DNA of 64,000 nucleotides from Margaritifera margaritifera (Eukaryota > Mollusca > Bivalvia > Unionida > Margaritiferidae), in the NCBI GenBank assembly GCA_029931535.1, contig JAQPZY010001579.1, positions 1,230,501 through 1,294,500 of the forward strand. The letters run 5' to 3'. The number at the start of each line of letters is the position of its first letter. Position 1 is the stretch's first letter. Made by a program: the position numbers and the translations under genes. Shown here in pieces: positions 12,926 through 25,116 of this stretch. The notes below the pieces were generated by a model. The model saw nothing but the letters and a program-made list of their open reading frames with translations, was not told the DNA's origin and ran no database searches.

Positions 12926-13119
12926 CACATTCAGCAGATTTAATTATGTTGACACTTGTAAACATAATATAGAGACCATTATTTTTATTCCTGACTTACA
13001 AAGTGGCTTTGAACATCTCTTCTAAGTACTGCAAGTAATGCATATAGTGTGTTAATCATTTAACAGTTACATTACATTTTTAAACAAAACTATAAAATTG
13101 GATTAGTATTACAATTAAG

Positions 13120-13600
13120 TTTAAGACAGTTTAATGTCGCTTAGTGGGGCTCATCTGATGATCCATTTTCAGTTCCTGACAGCTCTCGTTTTAAACTAGC
13201 GTAAATTTTTTCGGGAAATTGCTCTTGTTTTAGTCAGTTATCCAAACACTCCTCAGAGTTTTCAGAAATTTTTAAATCACGTGCTAGACCTCTGTACTCA
13301 CAATCATAGGCCAAATTTGGCAACTTATGTCACGGTCACTTAGTCCAAATGTGGTACTTCTTCAATCGTTTCTTACACTTTCACTGTATTTCAACAACTT
13401 CACCCAAAACAAATAAAAAACCTACTTCACAATTAATACAGGTTTCATTCATTGCGGCATCTCGTCTCTTGTACCCTAGCCCACTTGTGTATTGGCCTAG
13501 CTTTTGATATGTATCCTTTTTCTCGGGCCTATCTTTCACTTTGAAATAGTAACATCTGCTTTAAGCAGTATGAGGATGTTTTTTTTCCAGACAATCTTAA
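13120..13600 (-). pseudogene. Decayed minus-strand coding trace
   Basis: The complement reads as protein-like sequence with several in-frame stops, including a run rich in E, L and K ending near 13140 after a Q-E-Q-F-P-E-K segment. It sits upstream of other minus-strand traces at 14.6-15.2 kb. I do not recognise a family. It may be a remnant of the same unidentified element, or chance. Confidence 0.25.
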
Positions 13601-13914
13601 AAATAATCAAATAAAAAGACTTCCAGGTTTTGGGATTTTATGGGTTATAGTGAAACTTTAAAATAGTTCAGTTCGGTAAAATTTATTGGATTTCACAGAT
13701 GGATATAAACTGGACTAACCTAAACAAAACTGGTTAAAACCTGAATAACACAATAAGTACAATCGCTTACAAAAGTTGAAAAAAATAATAATTACTCAGT
13801 AATTTAAAACTTTAAATTAATTATTCAGAGATATTTGTTACACAGGACACAAAAAAGGCATAATCATTTTTATAAAATCTGTTTGTAAGTAGACAAAATA
13901 TATGGAACATATAA

Positions 13915-14226
13915 ATGTTTCATGTGTTTAAAATACTGTATAGTCTAAAATTGCAAATGACTCTAGGAGTTAGCTTTCACAAAGCAAGTTACATTATGTG
14001 CACATACTTGGACAAAACTTCAATTATTTCAGGCACATTAATAGTGACAACATACACCATCAAAACTGTTAAAGATTTAAATTCATACATTGGTAGATTT
14101 CAACGCGGTACTCCATGGACGTTTTGCAAAGCATCAGACATTGTAGATATTGGAACAAAGCATAGAGAAACAAAAATCATTGAAAAACATGAGAATATGT
14201 ACTTAGGTGACAATTTTAGAAATTAA
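13915..14226 (+). other. Open frame of unknown status, 103 codons
   Basis: A plus-strand frame of 103 codons with balanced composition and a central segment rich in T, K and I. I see no signal peptide, membrane span or known motif, and no convincing splice sites at its edges. It may be chance or part of a decayed element. Confidence 0.15.
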
Positions 14227-14639
14227 TAAATCGTGTATGATTGAACAGTCTATAGTTATGTCTGACAGAGCTTCTGGTAGAAGCAATGTTAAAAGCTCAA
14301 TAAAATGGCGGATCTATGTTATTAGTTCTTCAAACATTATGCTGTACATAACAAATAAACTAATTTCTACTGTGGCTTGGCAAATCATTTCAATTTGTAA
14401 TGCATTAATATTAGAACACCTGTAACATTTCAGGGATGTGATAGCTGATATGATTACCTGATGGAGGCTTTACATGTTTGCTTTGCTTTTGTTTTTTTGT
14501 TGTACTTTGAATAGCTAGCAGCCGTTCTTAATCACCTCCTCTACTTGAGAGCTGACCCTGTGTTTATGTTTCAAGTTTGTAAATAATGTAAACGACACCA
14601 ACAATAAACAGGAACTTTTATTTTTTCAATGAGTTAAAT

Positions 14640-15155
14640 GATACCTTTTTCTCTTTATCTTCTTTAGAGAAAGCAAAAGCAATTTATTTACTTTTTGTTT
14701 GTTGTCTTTCTTGATTTGCTCGGTGTCTTCCTCTATTTCATTCAACTCTTTGTCCTGTATAAAAACTAACTTTTCGTAAACATTCTTCTGTTTGTTTTAG
14801 CTTGTCAAACAAAATATCGATTTTTTCCCTTTCAAATTTAAATTTGTTTGATAGTAAATTCTATGCTTCCTCCGTTGTAATGTTTTGTTGTCTTTGGCAA
14901 GATTTTCCTTAGCAACAGTTTTCAGTTATAGCCATTGAATATTCTCTTTTTGTTTTCCCTCTGTTTGTGTGATTGCAGGAATATACTTTGCTGGTTTAAG
15001 AGAATTAATCCGTTTATTTCGTTGGAATGTTTATTTTTAACATGTTGCGAAAGATTTCGCATATCCCTTTTTGAGCGAGGACAATAAGAGCACCGTTTAG
15101 GCATGCAATTTAAGTAGGAAACAGTAAGTCCCTTTAAGTAGGTACTTAACGTCAC
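14640..15155 (-). pseudogene. C2H2-finger and coiled-coil remnant
   Basis: The minus-strand frame 15155-14922 holds a C-x2-C-x(12)-H-x(4)-H zinc-finger-like motif (core CSYCPRSKRDMRNLSQHVKNKH without its first residues) preceded by a possible start. Downstream, 14920-14640 in shifting frames reads as K/E/N-rich coiled coil with stops. The order finger then coiled coil suggests one decayed gene. Origin unknown; a mobile-element protein is plausible. Confidence 0.35.
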
Positions 15156-15606
15156 ATAAGTAGTTACTAAACGTCACTAAAATAGGTACTACAAGTTACT
15201 TAGATAGGTACAAAAAGTCACCTGTAGTCGCTAAAAGTCACCAATAGGCACTAAGTAACTAAATTTAGTTAGAAAACTACTCAGTGGAATATTTTCAACC
15301 AATATAAATATCAGTCTATAGAAATAGCAGTAGAAACAAAGCCATTGCGTGAAATAAAATAAAATTAGTTTGCATCAAGTGCAATAAGATATAAATTGCA
15401 AACTAATTCGAGAAAATAAATGGCGGATGGATGAGATACAATGTATGTGCAAATAAACAAAAATAAGAATGGAATAGAAATATCGGAATACCGAGAGTAA
15501 ATAAATTAGTAGAATACACATGTGGTAAAACGATTAAACTAAATCTTATGTACATGCATAAAAAAGTGTCTCTCATAATAAGCCAATGACTGAAATTTAT
15601 TTCAAT

Positions 15607-15810
15607 GAGTTCTATGGCTTTTATATAGTAACACATTTTAGATAACAAATTGTAGCGTTCTAATAATTTAACATTTACACCAAACTGTGGATAAGAAATA
15701 TTTGAGTTCTATGGCTTTTATATTGTAACACATTTTGGATAACAAATTGTAGCGTTCTAATAATTTAACATTTATACCAAACTGTGAATAAGAAATATTT
15801 GAGTTCTATC
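15607..15810. repeat. 97-bp tandem duplication
   Basis: Units start GAGTTCTATGGCTTTTATAT at 15607 and again at 15704, nearly identical. A third truncated start lies at 15801 (GAGTTCTATCG). Confidence 0.9.
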
Positions 15811-16026
15811 GATTTGGCATTGATACAAATTGTAGAAAATTAATCTTGAGTTCTAGCGATTAACTTTGAAACAAGTATGTACATAAAAAATCTATCACCT
15901 TTCACAGCAATTATAACAAGTCACACCATTATATCAGGAAAAAAAGAGTTTATAATAGGCAGAAAAGACACGCAAATGTAGGTCACCAGAGATTACTCAG
16001 ACATACGATAATATTTTTGTATTAAT

Positions 16027-16670
16027 GTGAAAGACTGCTCTAAATCATTTAAAGTTAACTTTCTTTGTCGCTCAGAGTTTGTGACAACTCAAAAATAAAC
16101 CATACAAAATGTATTTCACCGGTTTTAAAATGACATAGCTTGATTTTTATACAGTTAACAGAAAATTTCTATCTTATTTTGTTGACAAATAAAAAAAAAT
16201 ACAAAAGTTCCTTGAACTCACTAATTTAAAAGTGAAATAATGATTCAACTCCTTGAATTTGAGTTCTTTTGTCGATCTATGACAACCTTGGAACATGTGA
16301 CTGATGCTATAGGCCTAAAAGTTCCTACGTAATAGGAAAATTCGAGATGCAGACTGGATATCATGCTATTTATGCAGTGCAATCTCAAAGTAAATAAATA
16401 ACTTTGATTTTGTTCTGGTTACCACTCGGAAAGACTGCTCTAAATATTTTAAATTTACATTTCGTTGTCTCTCAGAGCTTGTGACAATGCCCTAAACAAG
16501 TTATGCAAATGTATGTCAATCGATTTAAAATGACATACAATCAGCAAATTCTATCCTGTTTTGTTGGCAAATAAACCAAACACAACTTTAATTTGTTGTA
16601 CACTCCAATTTGAACGTAGAATACTGATCCAATTCCTTTTAATTTGAGTTCTATTGTTGATCCGTGACAT
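16027..16670. repeat. Diverged 400-bp direct duplication
   Basis: The segment starting GAAAGACTGCTCTAAAT at 16028 recurs at 16428, followed in both copies by a similar TCTCAGAG(T/C)TTGTGACAA block and later by TTGAGTTCT. The minisatellite begins inside the equivalent of TGACAA in the second copy. Confidence 0.75.
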
Positions 16671-19600
16671 ACGGTATGGAGATATGTATATGATGACTGG
16701 AACAGAGTTAGAGACCATACGGTATGGAGATATGTATAGAGTTAGAGACCATACGGTATGGAGATATGTATAGAATTAGAGACCATACGGTATGGAGATA
16801 TGTATAGAGTTAGAGACCATACGGTATGGAGATATGTATAGAATTAGAGACCATACGGCATGGAGATATGTATAGAATTAGAGACCATACGGTATGGAGA
16901 TATGTATAGAGTTAGAGACCATACGGCATGGAGATATGTATAGAGTTAGAGACCATACGGTATGGAGATATGTATAGAATTAGAGACCATACGGTATGGA
17001 GATATGTATAGAATTAGAGACCATACGGCATAGAGATATGTATAGAGTTAGAGACCATACGGTATGGAGATATGTATATGATGACTGGAACAGAGTTAGA
17101 GACCATACGGTATGGAGATATGTATAGAATTAGAGACCATACGGTATGGAGATATGTATAGAGTTAGAGACCATACGGTATGGAGACATGTATAGAGTTA
17201 GAGACCATACGGTATGGAGACATTATTAGAATTAGAGACCATACGGTATGGAGATATGTATAGAGTTAGAGACCATACGGTATGGAGATATGTATAGAGT
17301 TAGAGACCATACGGTATGGAGACATGTATAGAGTTAGAGACCATACGGTATGGAGACATGTATAGAATTAGAGACCATACGGTATGGAGACATGTATAGA
17401 GTTAGAGACCATACGGTATGGAGACATGTATAGAATTAGAGACCATACGGCATGGAGATATGTATAGAGTTAGAGACCATACGGTATGGAGATATGTATA
17501 GAGTTAGAGACCATACGGCATGGAGATATGTATAGAGTTAGAGACCATACGGCATGGAGATATGTATAGAGTTAGAGACCATACGTCATGGAGATATGTA
17601 TAGAGTTAGAGACCATACGGTATGGAGATATGTATAGAGTTAGAGACCATACGGCATGGAGATATGTATAGAGTTAGAGACCATACGGCATGGAGATATG
17701 TATAGAGTTAGAGACCATACGGCATGGAGATATGTATAGAGTTAGAGACCATACGGCATGGAGATATGTATAGAGTTAGAGACCATACGGCATGGAGATA
17801 TGTATAGAGTTAGAGACCATACGGCATGGAGATATGTATAGAGTTAGAGACCATACGCATGGAAGTATAGGTAGAGACCTACGTGGAGATATGTATAGAG
17901 TTAGAGACCATACGTCATGGAGATATGTATAGAGTTAGAGACCATACGGCATGGAGATATGTATAGAGTTAGAGACCATACGGTATGGAGATATGTATAG
18001 AGTTAGAGACCATACGGCATGGAGATATGTATAGAGTTAGAGACCATACGGCATGGAGATATGTATAGAGTTAGAGACCATACGATATGGAGATATGTAT
18101 AGAGTTAGAGACCATACGGTATGGAGATATGTATAGAGTTAGAGACCATACGGCATGGAGATATGTACAGAGTTAGAGACCATACGGCATGGAGATATGT
18201 ATAGAGTTAGAGACCATACGGCATGGAGATATGTATAGAGTTAGAGACCATACGGCATGGAGATATGTATAGAGTTAGAGACCATACGGCATGGCGATAT
18301 GTATAGAGTTAGAGACCATACGGCATGGAGATATGTATATAGTTAGTGACAATACGGCATGGAGATATGTATAGAGTTAGAGACCATACGGCATGGAGAT
18401 ATGTATAGAGTTAGAGACCATACGGCATGGAGATATGTATAGAGTTAGAGACCATACGGCATGGAGATATGTATAGAGTTAGAGACCATACGGTACGGAG
18501 ATATGTATAGAGTTAGAGACCATACGGTACGGAGATATGTATAGAGTTAGAGACCATACGGTACGGAGATATGTATAGAGTTAGAGACCATACGGTATGG
18601 AGATATGTATAGAGTTAGAGACCATACGGTACGGAGATATGTATAGAGTTAGAGACCATACGGCATGGAGATATGTATAGAGTTAGAGACCATACGGTAT
18701 GGAGATATGTATAGAGTAAGAGACCATACGGTATGGAGATATGTATAGAGTTAGAGACCATACGTCATGGAGATATGTATAGAGTTAGAGACCATACGTC
18801 ATGGAGATATGTATAGAGTTAGAGACCATACGTCATGGAGATATGTATCGAGTTAGAGACCATACGGCATGGAGATATGTATAGAGTTAGAGACCATACG
18901 GTATGGAGATATGTATAGAGTTAGAGACCATACGGCATGGAGATATGTATAGAGTTAGAGACCATACGGTATGGAGACATGTATAGAGTTAGAGACCATA
19001 CGTCATGGAGATATGTATAGAGTTAGAGACCATACGGTATGGAGACATGTATAGAGTTAGAGACCATACGTCATGGAGATATGTATAGAGTTAGAGACCA
19101 TACGGTATGGAGACATGTATAGAGTTAGAGACCATACGGCATGGAGATATGTATAGAGTTAGAGACCATACGGCATGGAGATATGTATAGAGTTAGAGAC
19201 CATACGGCATGGAGATATGTATAGAGTTAGAGACCATACGTCATGGAGATATGTATAGAGTTAGAGACCATACGGTACGGAGATATGTATAGAGTTAGAG
19301 ACCATACGGCATGGAGATATGTATAGAGTTAGAGACCATACGGTATGGAGATATGTATAGAGTTAGAGACCATACGGTATGGAGACATGTATAGAGTTAG
19401 AGACCATACGGTATGGAGATATGTATAGAGTTAGAGACCATACGGTATGGAGATATGTATAGAGTTAGAGACCATACGGTATGGAGATATGTATAGAGTT
19501 AGAGACCATACGGTATGGAGACATGTATAGAGTTAGAGACCATGCGTCATGGAGATATGTATAGAGTTAGAGACCATACGGTATGGAGACATGTATAGAG

Positions 19601-20210
19601 TTAGAGACCATACGGCATGGAGATATGTATAGAGTTAGAGACCATACGGCATGGAGATATGTATAGAGTTAGAGACCATACGGTATGGAGATATGTATAG
19701 AGTTAGAGCCATACGTCATGGAGATATGTATAGAGTTAGAGACCATACGGCATGGAGATATGTATACAGTTAGAGACCATACGGCATGGAGATATGTATA
19801 GAGTTAGAGACCATACGGCATGGAGATATGTATAGAGTTAGAGACCATACGGTATGGAGACATGTATAGAGTTAGAGACCATACGGTATGGAGATATGTA
19901 TAGAGTTAGTGACCATACGGTATGGAGATATGTATAGAGTTAGAGACCATACGGTATGGAGATATGTATAGAGTTAGAGACCATACGGTATGGAGACATG
20001 TATAGAGTTAGAGACCATACGGTATGGAGATATGTATAGAATTAGAGACCATACGGCATGGAGATATGTATAGAGTTAGAGACCATACGGTATGGAGACA
20101 TGTATAGAGTTAGAGACCATACGGTATGGAGACATGTATAGAGTTAGAGACCATACGGCATGGAGATATGTATAGAGTTAGAGACCATACGGTATGGAGA
20201 CATGTACAAC
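16666..20210. repeat. 34-bp minisatellite, about 104 copies
   Basis: Roughly 3.5 kb of head-to-tail 34-base units. Each unit contains CCATACGGTATGG, a perfect palindrome of 6-base arms around one G, then AGATATGTATAGAGTTAGAGA. Common variants are GGCATGG, GTCATGG and GGTACGG in the core, GACATG for GATATG, and GAATTAG for GAGTTAG. The GAATTAG form is concentrated in the first 800 bases, with another near 20040. Two units (near 16683 and 17068) carry an insertion with ATGATGACTGGAAC. A damaged unit lies near 17857-17885. No spacers separate units and no coding frame is evident. Confidence 0.98.
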
Positions 20211-20845
20211 ATGACTGAAAACAGGATAAGAGGAGGTATTAGTATGACTTATTAAAGACATTCAAAAGCTAATAATAAGTGGTTGGAGAATAATTAACCA
20301 ACTAAAGAGGATTCATCGAGTATCAAGATAATATCGTTTGGTATGATTGGGCTATGTCACAGTCCTTTCCTGGAGATTTGCTGACCAATGAAAAGTGTTT
20401 CTTGTATTCAATAGAAAGCAGCATTAAGCCTAAATAGGAATAATCAATTACTGAGTTCAGCCTTTTTGCTTTTGCATAAGATAAGAAAGCAAACAGATCG
20501 TATTCGCTGGTTCCGGAAAAGTTATTTGCACTTAAAATTCCAGTTATTTCATTCAACTGTAACTCTTTCCATAACCTATGCTGGATATTTTATATGGTGT
20601 GTCCAAGTTAGTGTCTAATATAAGGAATATAGTCTTGATTCATGTCAACTCATAACTGATGCACTGGATTTCATGAAAAAATTTAGGAAATATATAACGA
20701 ACTTAATTAATGTAGTGAGGCCAAAATGAACGCAAGCCCTTGAAAATACCTGTCATAAAGACGATGACAAAGTTTGTTTTTCTCCGCACATGATTTACAT
20801 GCATCACGCTCTGTCTTAGGAATAGATATTAATAGTCAAAGAATA

Positions 20846-20956
20846 AAATGATTTCCAAGACAGTGAAATCTCTGTCCAGTTTAAATGATTTCCAAGACAG
20901 TGGAAACTCTGTCCAGTTTAAATGATTTCCAAGACAGTGGAAACTCTTTCCAGATT
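20846..20956. repeat. 37-bp tandem repeat, 3 copies
   Basis: Units begin AAATGATTTCCAAGACAGTG at 20846, 20883 and 20920, with few differences. Confidence 0.93.
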
Positions 20957-21507
20957 AAATCGTTCCAATTGATGATAGTTTCAGCAAATGATAAGTGTCT
21001 GTATCAGTAGGTTTGGGGCTGTCGTCGATCTAACAAACGTGAATTTTTGCAAGCATTTTGGTTGAGTGAATTGTTTTGTACTGAAAGTCTCCAACCTGTT
21101 TTGCTCTTAATTGTCTTTATAGTTTCTGTCGAAGTAGAAAATCGTCTGTTTTTAATGCCGGTATCATACCTCGTATGATTCTGAACAACATCACAGATCG
21201 ATTTGATTTTTCCCTTTGCTGCAATGCCATTGAATATTTTTTTGACATGTCCAACTGTACTACTTCTGAACATTTTGAGAATTACAGTAAATTGTGCTGC
21301 ACGCCATGCACCAATGTCTGTTTATTGTGAGCATGGCGGAGAGATCTCTGAAAACCGTTTGAAGTAAAAGTTCGTGCACATTTTCAGAGTTATAGATTAC
21401 ATGAACGCATGTAGACCAGCTTGGGTCTTGTTAAACTTGCTTATGGTGATGATCATATAAAACTCAAGAAAGCTAGCAACTTTGCTTGACATAAACCAGA
21501 AGATATA

Positions 21508-21645
21508 CGTCATGCGCAACTTTGCTTTATATAAGTCATGCGCAACTTTGCTTTATATACGTCATGCGCAACTTTGCTTTATATAAGTCATGCGCAACTT
21601 TGCTTTATATAGGTCATGCGCAACTATGTTTTATATAAGCCAGCA
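21508..21645. repeat. 26-bp tandem repeat, 5 copies
   Basis: Units of GTCATGCGCAACTTTGCTTT plus TATATAA, five in a row, the last with CTATGTTTT in place of CTTTGCTTT. A diverged half copy with GTCATGCGC follows near 21652. Confidence 0.93.
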
Positions 21646-22990
21646 TATATCCGTCATGCGCTACTGTATGTTGTCATCCATATTGAATATGGTCTATATT
21701 ATTGAATTGATACTTGTATTTTATTTCATTCTGGAGAAAAGGTCTGGGAAATAATGTTGTCCTCTATTCTTATATCACTTGATTTGACGAAGAATGAACG
21801 CTGTCCTTTCATATCTTTCCCTTCTCGACTATTAATCTTTCAAAGTAGTCGTAATGCGGTATTCAAAATTGAGAAACACAAATGAATTTGATGATGGAAC
21901 TGATAACCAGGTAGCACGTATTTAATTGATTTTGTCTTTAACTTAATCATGTAATGTATTCCTATTTTGTTGTCGCGCAACGGTCAAGTGTTCCAAGTGA
22001 TCTTTTTTTTTTTTTCTGCTCGACGATGGTTATGACTCTTTTTTCAGTTTCTGTTTTGAAAAATGTTTTTAGCCTCACTAGATTTATGTCATTTTTAGAA
22101 CTTCGATTCACGAATAAAAGATGGCGAATTGTTTGCTTACTTAGAGAGCATCAAGGTTAGATGTAACATGCTGAGAACGAGCTTATACCGGCTTTCTTTC
22201 TATTTGTATCACAATTCCAAGTTGAAAATAATAATAATTTTTAAAAACTAATTGTTAAATTGTAATATTTACCAGTATAATGGTTGGTATAAAAACATCA
22301 CATCCATTATTGGAATAATTCCAGTCTGCGAAATGATTGGGGCGAGCGAAGATTTTTCATAGATTTAGGCATTTAGGAGAGTAACTACCGATTGCAGTGA
22401 TTTGTTCCGTTAAGTGGAGAGACCAAGAACACGCCAGAGAGCTCTCGATTTAACCTGTCACCCACTTCCTTATCGACTTGTCCAACATGGGTGCGATCCA
22501 TCATCATTGACTAGTCCAATATGGGTGCGAAACGTCATCATTGTTTCTCTCGTAGACTATCTGAACGTGGTGCAGTCTTTCCAAGCTTAAGTTTTCCAAG
22601 CTATTACTTTGTGAATAGATTGTATAGCTGACTTGATTCAGGTAAGTCGTATTTATTACTAATAAAAGTAGTTTATAAACATAATTATCGCTGAAATATG
22701 TGGGTATTGGATTATTTACCATCAACTGTATTTGATGGTAATTTAAATTTTCGTTAACCACAATACCTTAAACCGAAAAAAAATGAGTTTTAAGACAATT
22801 ACGTCAGACGCACTTGGTCGATTATCTTTGTATATACTATTTCAAGCCATTAATCATATTATACTTGTCGCACCCCACTCCCCTCCCTCAACCCCAACCC
22901 CCATTTAATCCTGTTGATCCGCTTGTTCAGTAACCAGCATCTTTGCTAGCCAAGGTTCCAATATGTCAACTCTTAACCATATTTAGATAT

Positions 22991-23312
22991 GGGCCGTCCT
23001 TGGGCGACCTGTACTGGGATTTCGCCCAAACTCCAAGAACACGTTCTCATTGGTTCTTAATCGTTCCTAAGTGTGCTCGCCCTAACAACTCGAGTTGATC
23101 TCGGAACAAAAAACATGGCGGATCAATGCTCGGCATGTTCCGACATTTTTGTTCTTGTCTGCTCCAGCCTCAGAGGTAGTGTGGGTTCTCAACCCGAGAA
23201 AGAGGTTCTAGACGATTCTTGAACAAGGTTCTTGGCGTTAGGGCGAGAAGAACCACAAGAACATTGTACTTGGGTCGAGAACCTTGTTCTCGTGTCCTGC
23301 CCAAGGACACCC
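22991..23312. mobile_element. 322-bp TIR element (MITE)
   Basis: The ends are inverted: the left reads GGGCCGTCCTTGGGCGAC and the complement of the right reads GGGTGTCCTTGGGCAGGAC. The interior is rich in GAACAAGG/CCTTGTTC words that also pair with each other, so the whole element can fold. Both ends are flanked by AT. There is no transposase frame. Superfamily uncertain. Confidence 0.7.
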
Positions 23313-25020
23313 ATGGTTAACATATCGGAGCCTTAGAAATAAGTAACCAGATACCCAAACGCCACTTTTAAAAAAAGTTTGTCAGACAACGATTATTCAG
23401 CATTTCTGAGTGAATATTAATTGTAAAATGGTCAGAAAACACAACGATTACTAACCTATATAAAATACATTTTTGACTCTTTATGCACGGTGATCGGTTA
23501 CTGGACCAGTCAGCCAGCAAGGGATGTTCAGTTGTTAACGCCGCGCGATATGGCATATGCTTTCTTTGTGATCTGTTCAACTGCTGCGACATGTGCTTCC
23601 GTCTATGACGTATGCTCAGGAGCTATAACGTAAAAGCTGACTATTGTACATCCCTTCCTCCCTCACCCCCCGCTCATATTTCAATGCCGCATGTGCCTGA
23701 AGCCGGCCGCTTTGTTGATGTCGAAAGACATTGTTTTGCTTGCGTTACGAGTCATTTGTTCCAGGTTTCACACATTTTAAGGCTAATATTTTTTGAAACC
23801 CAACGACAGCAATCTATAAACTAAACAGATAATAATTCTACTATGTTTGGTCTGATAAATCATTTTATTCTTTAATTTTAGAAAAACGCCGATCGCACTT
23901 CAATGACCAATAAATTTAGTAGCGTGCATTTTTTGCAATTGCTGTCTTGGAACAGCGTAGATATTCTCGTATATAACGTTTTATAAAAATAAAGGATCAG
24001 AGCCTACCGATTTGTTCCTTGGTTTTCAAATAGTGATTAAACTCGTGATTCTAGCGGAAACTTAGTTTCCTGTATTATGTCTATGTATAATGATAGTTAA
24101 ACTGCAAATTTATCATGAATGGCGTCAACAGATAGTTTTGGGTAGGACCTTCCTCAAGTGTTAGAATGAATTTCTTTGCCGCAAACTGCTTCCTAGGTGG
24201 CGCTCTCGCTTTTCTCGAAAAGCCACTGCCAAGCACAAATTGATATCTTCAACTTTCTTGCAGAAACGCCTTCCCATGTTTTTACCTGATTTTTCAAGGG
24301 ACTCGCAAAAAGCAATGGAAAATATAGAAATTTCTAGACTTGAGCCAGCAACTCTAGCACTGTTACTTTTAACTTTTCATCTTTTTTTGTCGAAGATCAA
24401 CGCAAAAGAGGACCGAAATGACAAATAAAAACGAGATTTACCCCGGGGTCACAAGATCTGTGCAAGCAGCAGCGTTGTTTGACTTCCTTTTGTCTTTGTC
24501 AAAAAACGAGTCTCGTCATGGTCATGATCATTTTCAAAAGATATTTTCAAATGAAATGTGATTGGTGGGCATTATTTTTAAATAGAATGTTTCTTTAAAT
24601 CAATAAGGGGCAAACACACCACTGTTTGAAACAATTTATATACATGCTTGCTTAATTAATAAACCGTGCACATATAAATGCACATACAGGAAATGTAATA
24701 ATTCCACCCCCACCCCAAAAAAAAAAGAAAACTAAAAGCGGTTCAGCGCTTAGATTTATGAACACTGAAGCTCACATTTTTCTGTTGTTGCTGTTGTTAC
24801 GTTTCAGTCAAAATTGACATGCATTTTTCTTAATTGTGTTAGTAATGAAGAGAAATAAACATGTATTCTAATATAAATCCCAGACGAGATTCTTTCTTTC
24901 TTTCTGTTATGAAAACACTTCTCTATGCATTCTTCCTAATGTTTTTTAATGAAGTTTCGAAGTATGAAAGAGAAAGTAGCGTTAACTTTGATATTATCAT
25001 AAGACTTCAACAAAATAACT
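23313..25020. other. Non-coding stretch
   Basis: No supported gene. A (CTTT)-rich short tract occurs near 24891. I see nothing else distinctive. Confidence 0.45.
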
Positions 25021-25116
25021 GCATTTCTTTTAATAAACATACAAGGGAGATTGCATTTCTTTTAATAAACATACAAGGGAGATTGCATTTCTTTTAATAA
25101 ACATACAAGGGAGATT
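25021..25116. repeat. 32-bp tandem repeat, 3 copies
   Basis: Perfect units starting GCATTTCTTTTAATAAACAT at 25021, 25053 and 25085. A preceding half unit lies upstream. Confidence 0.95.

Larger units (their letters stand above)
20215..22985. other. Non-coding stretch with small repeats
   Basis: No supported gene. It holds the 37-bp and 26-bp tandem arrays listed separately. A minus-strand 89-codon frame at 21273-21004 has no motif I recognise and is left unannotated. Confidence 0.5.

Noticed and set aside
12409..12943. Long repetitive open frames on both strands, up to 153 codons
   Set aside because: The 51-bp unit keeps any stop-free frame open. Both strands are equally open and no protein features are seen.
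16666..20210. CRISPR-like regular array
   Set aside because: Units are contiguous without unique spacers and the genome is eukaryotic. It is a minisatellite.
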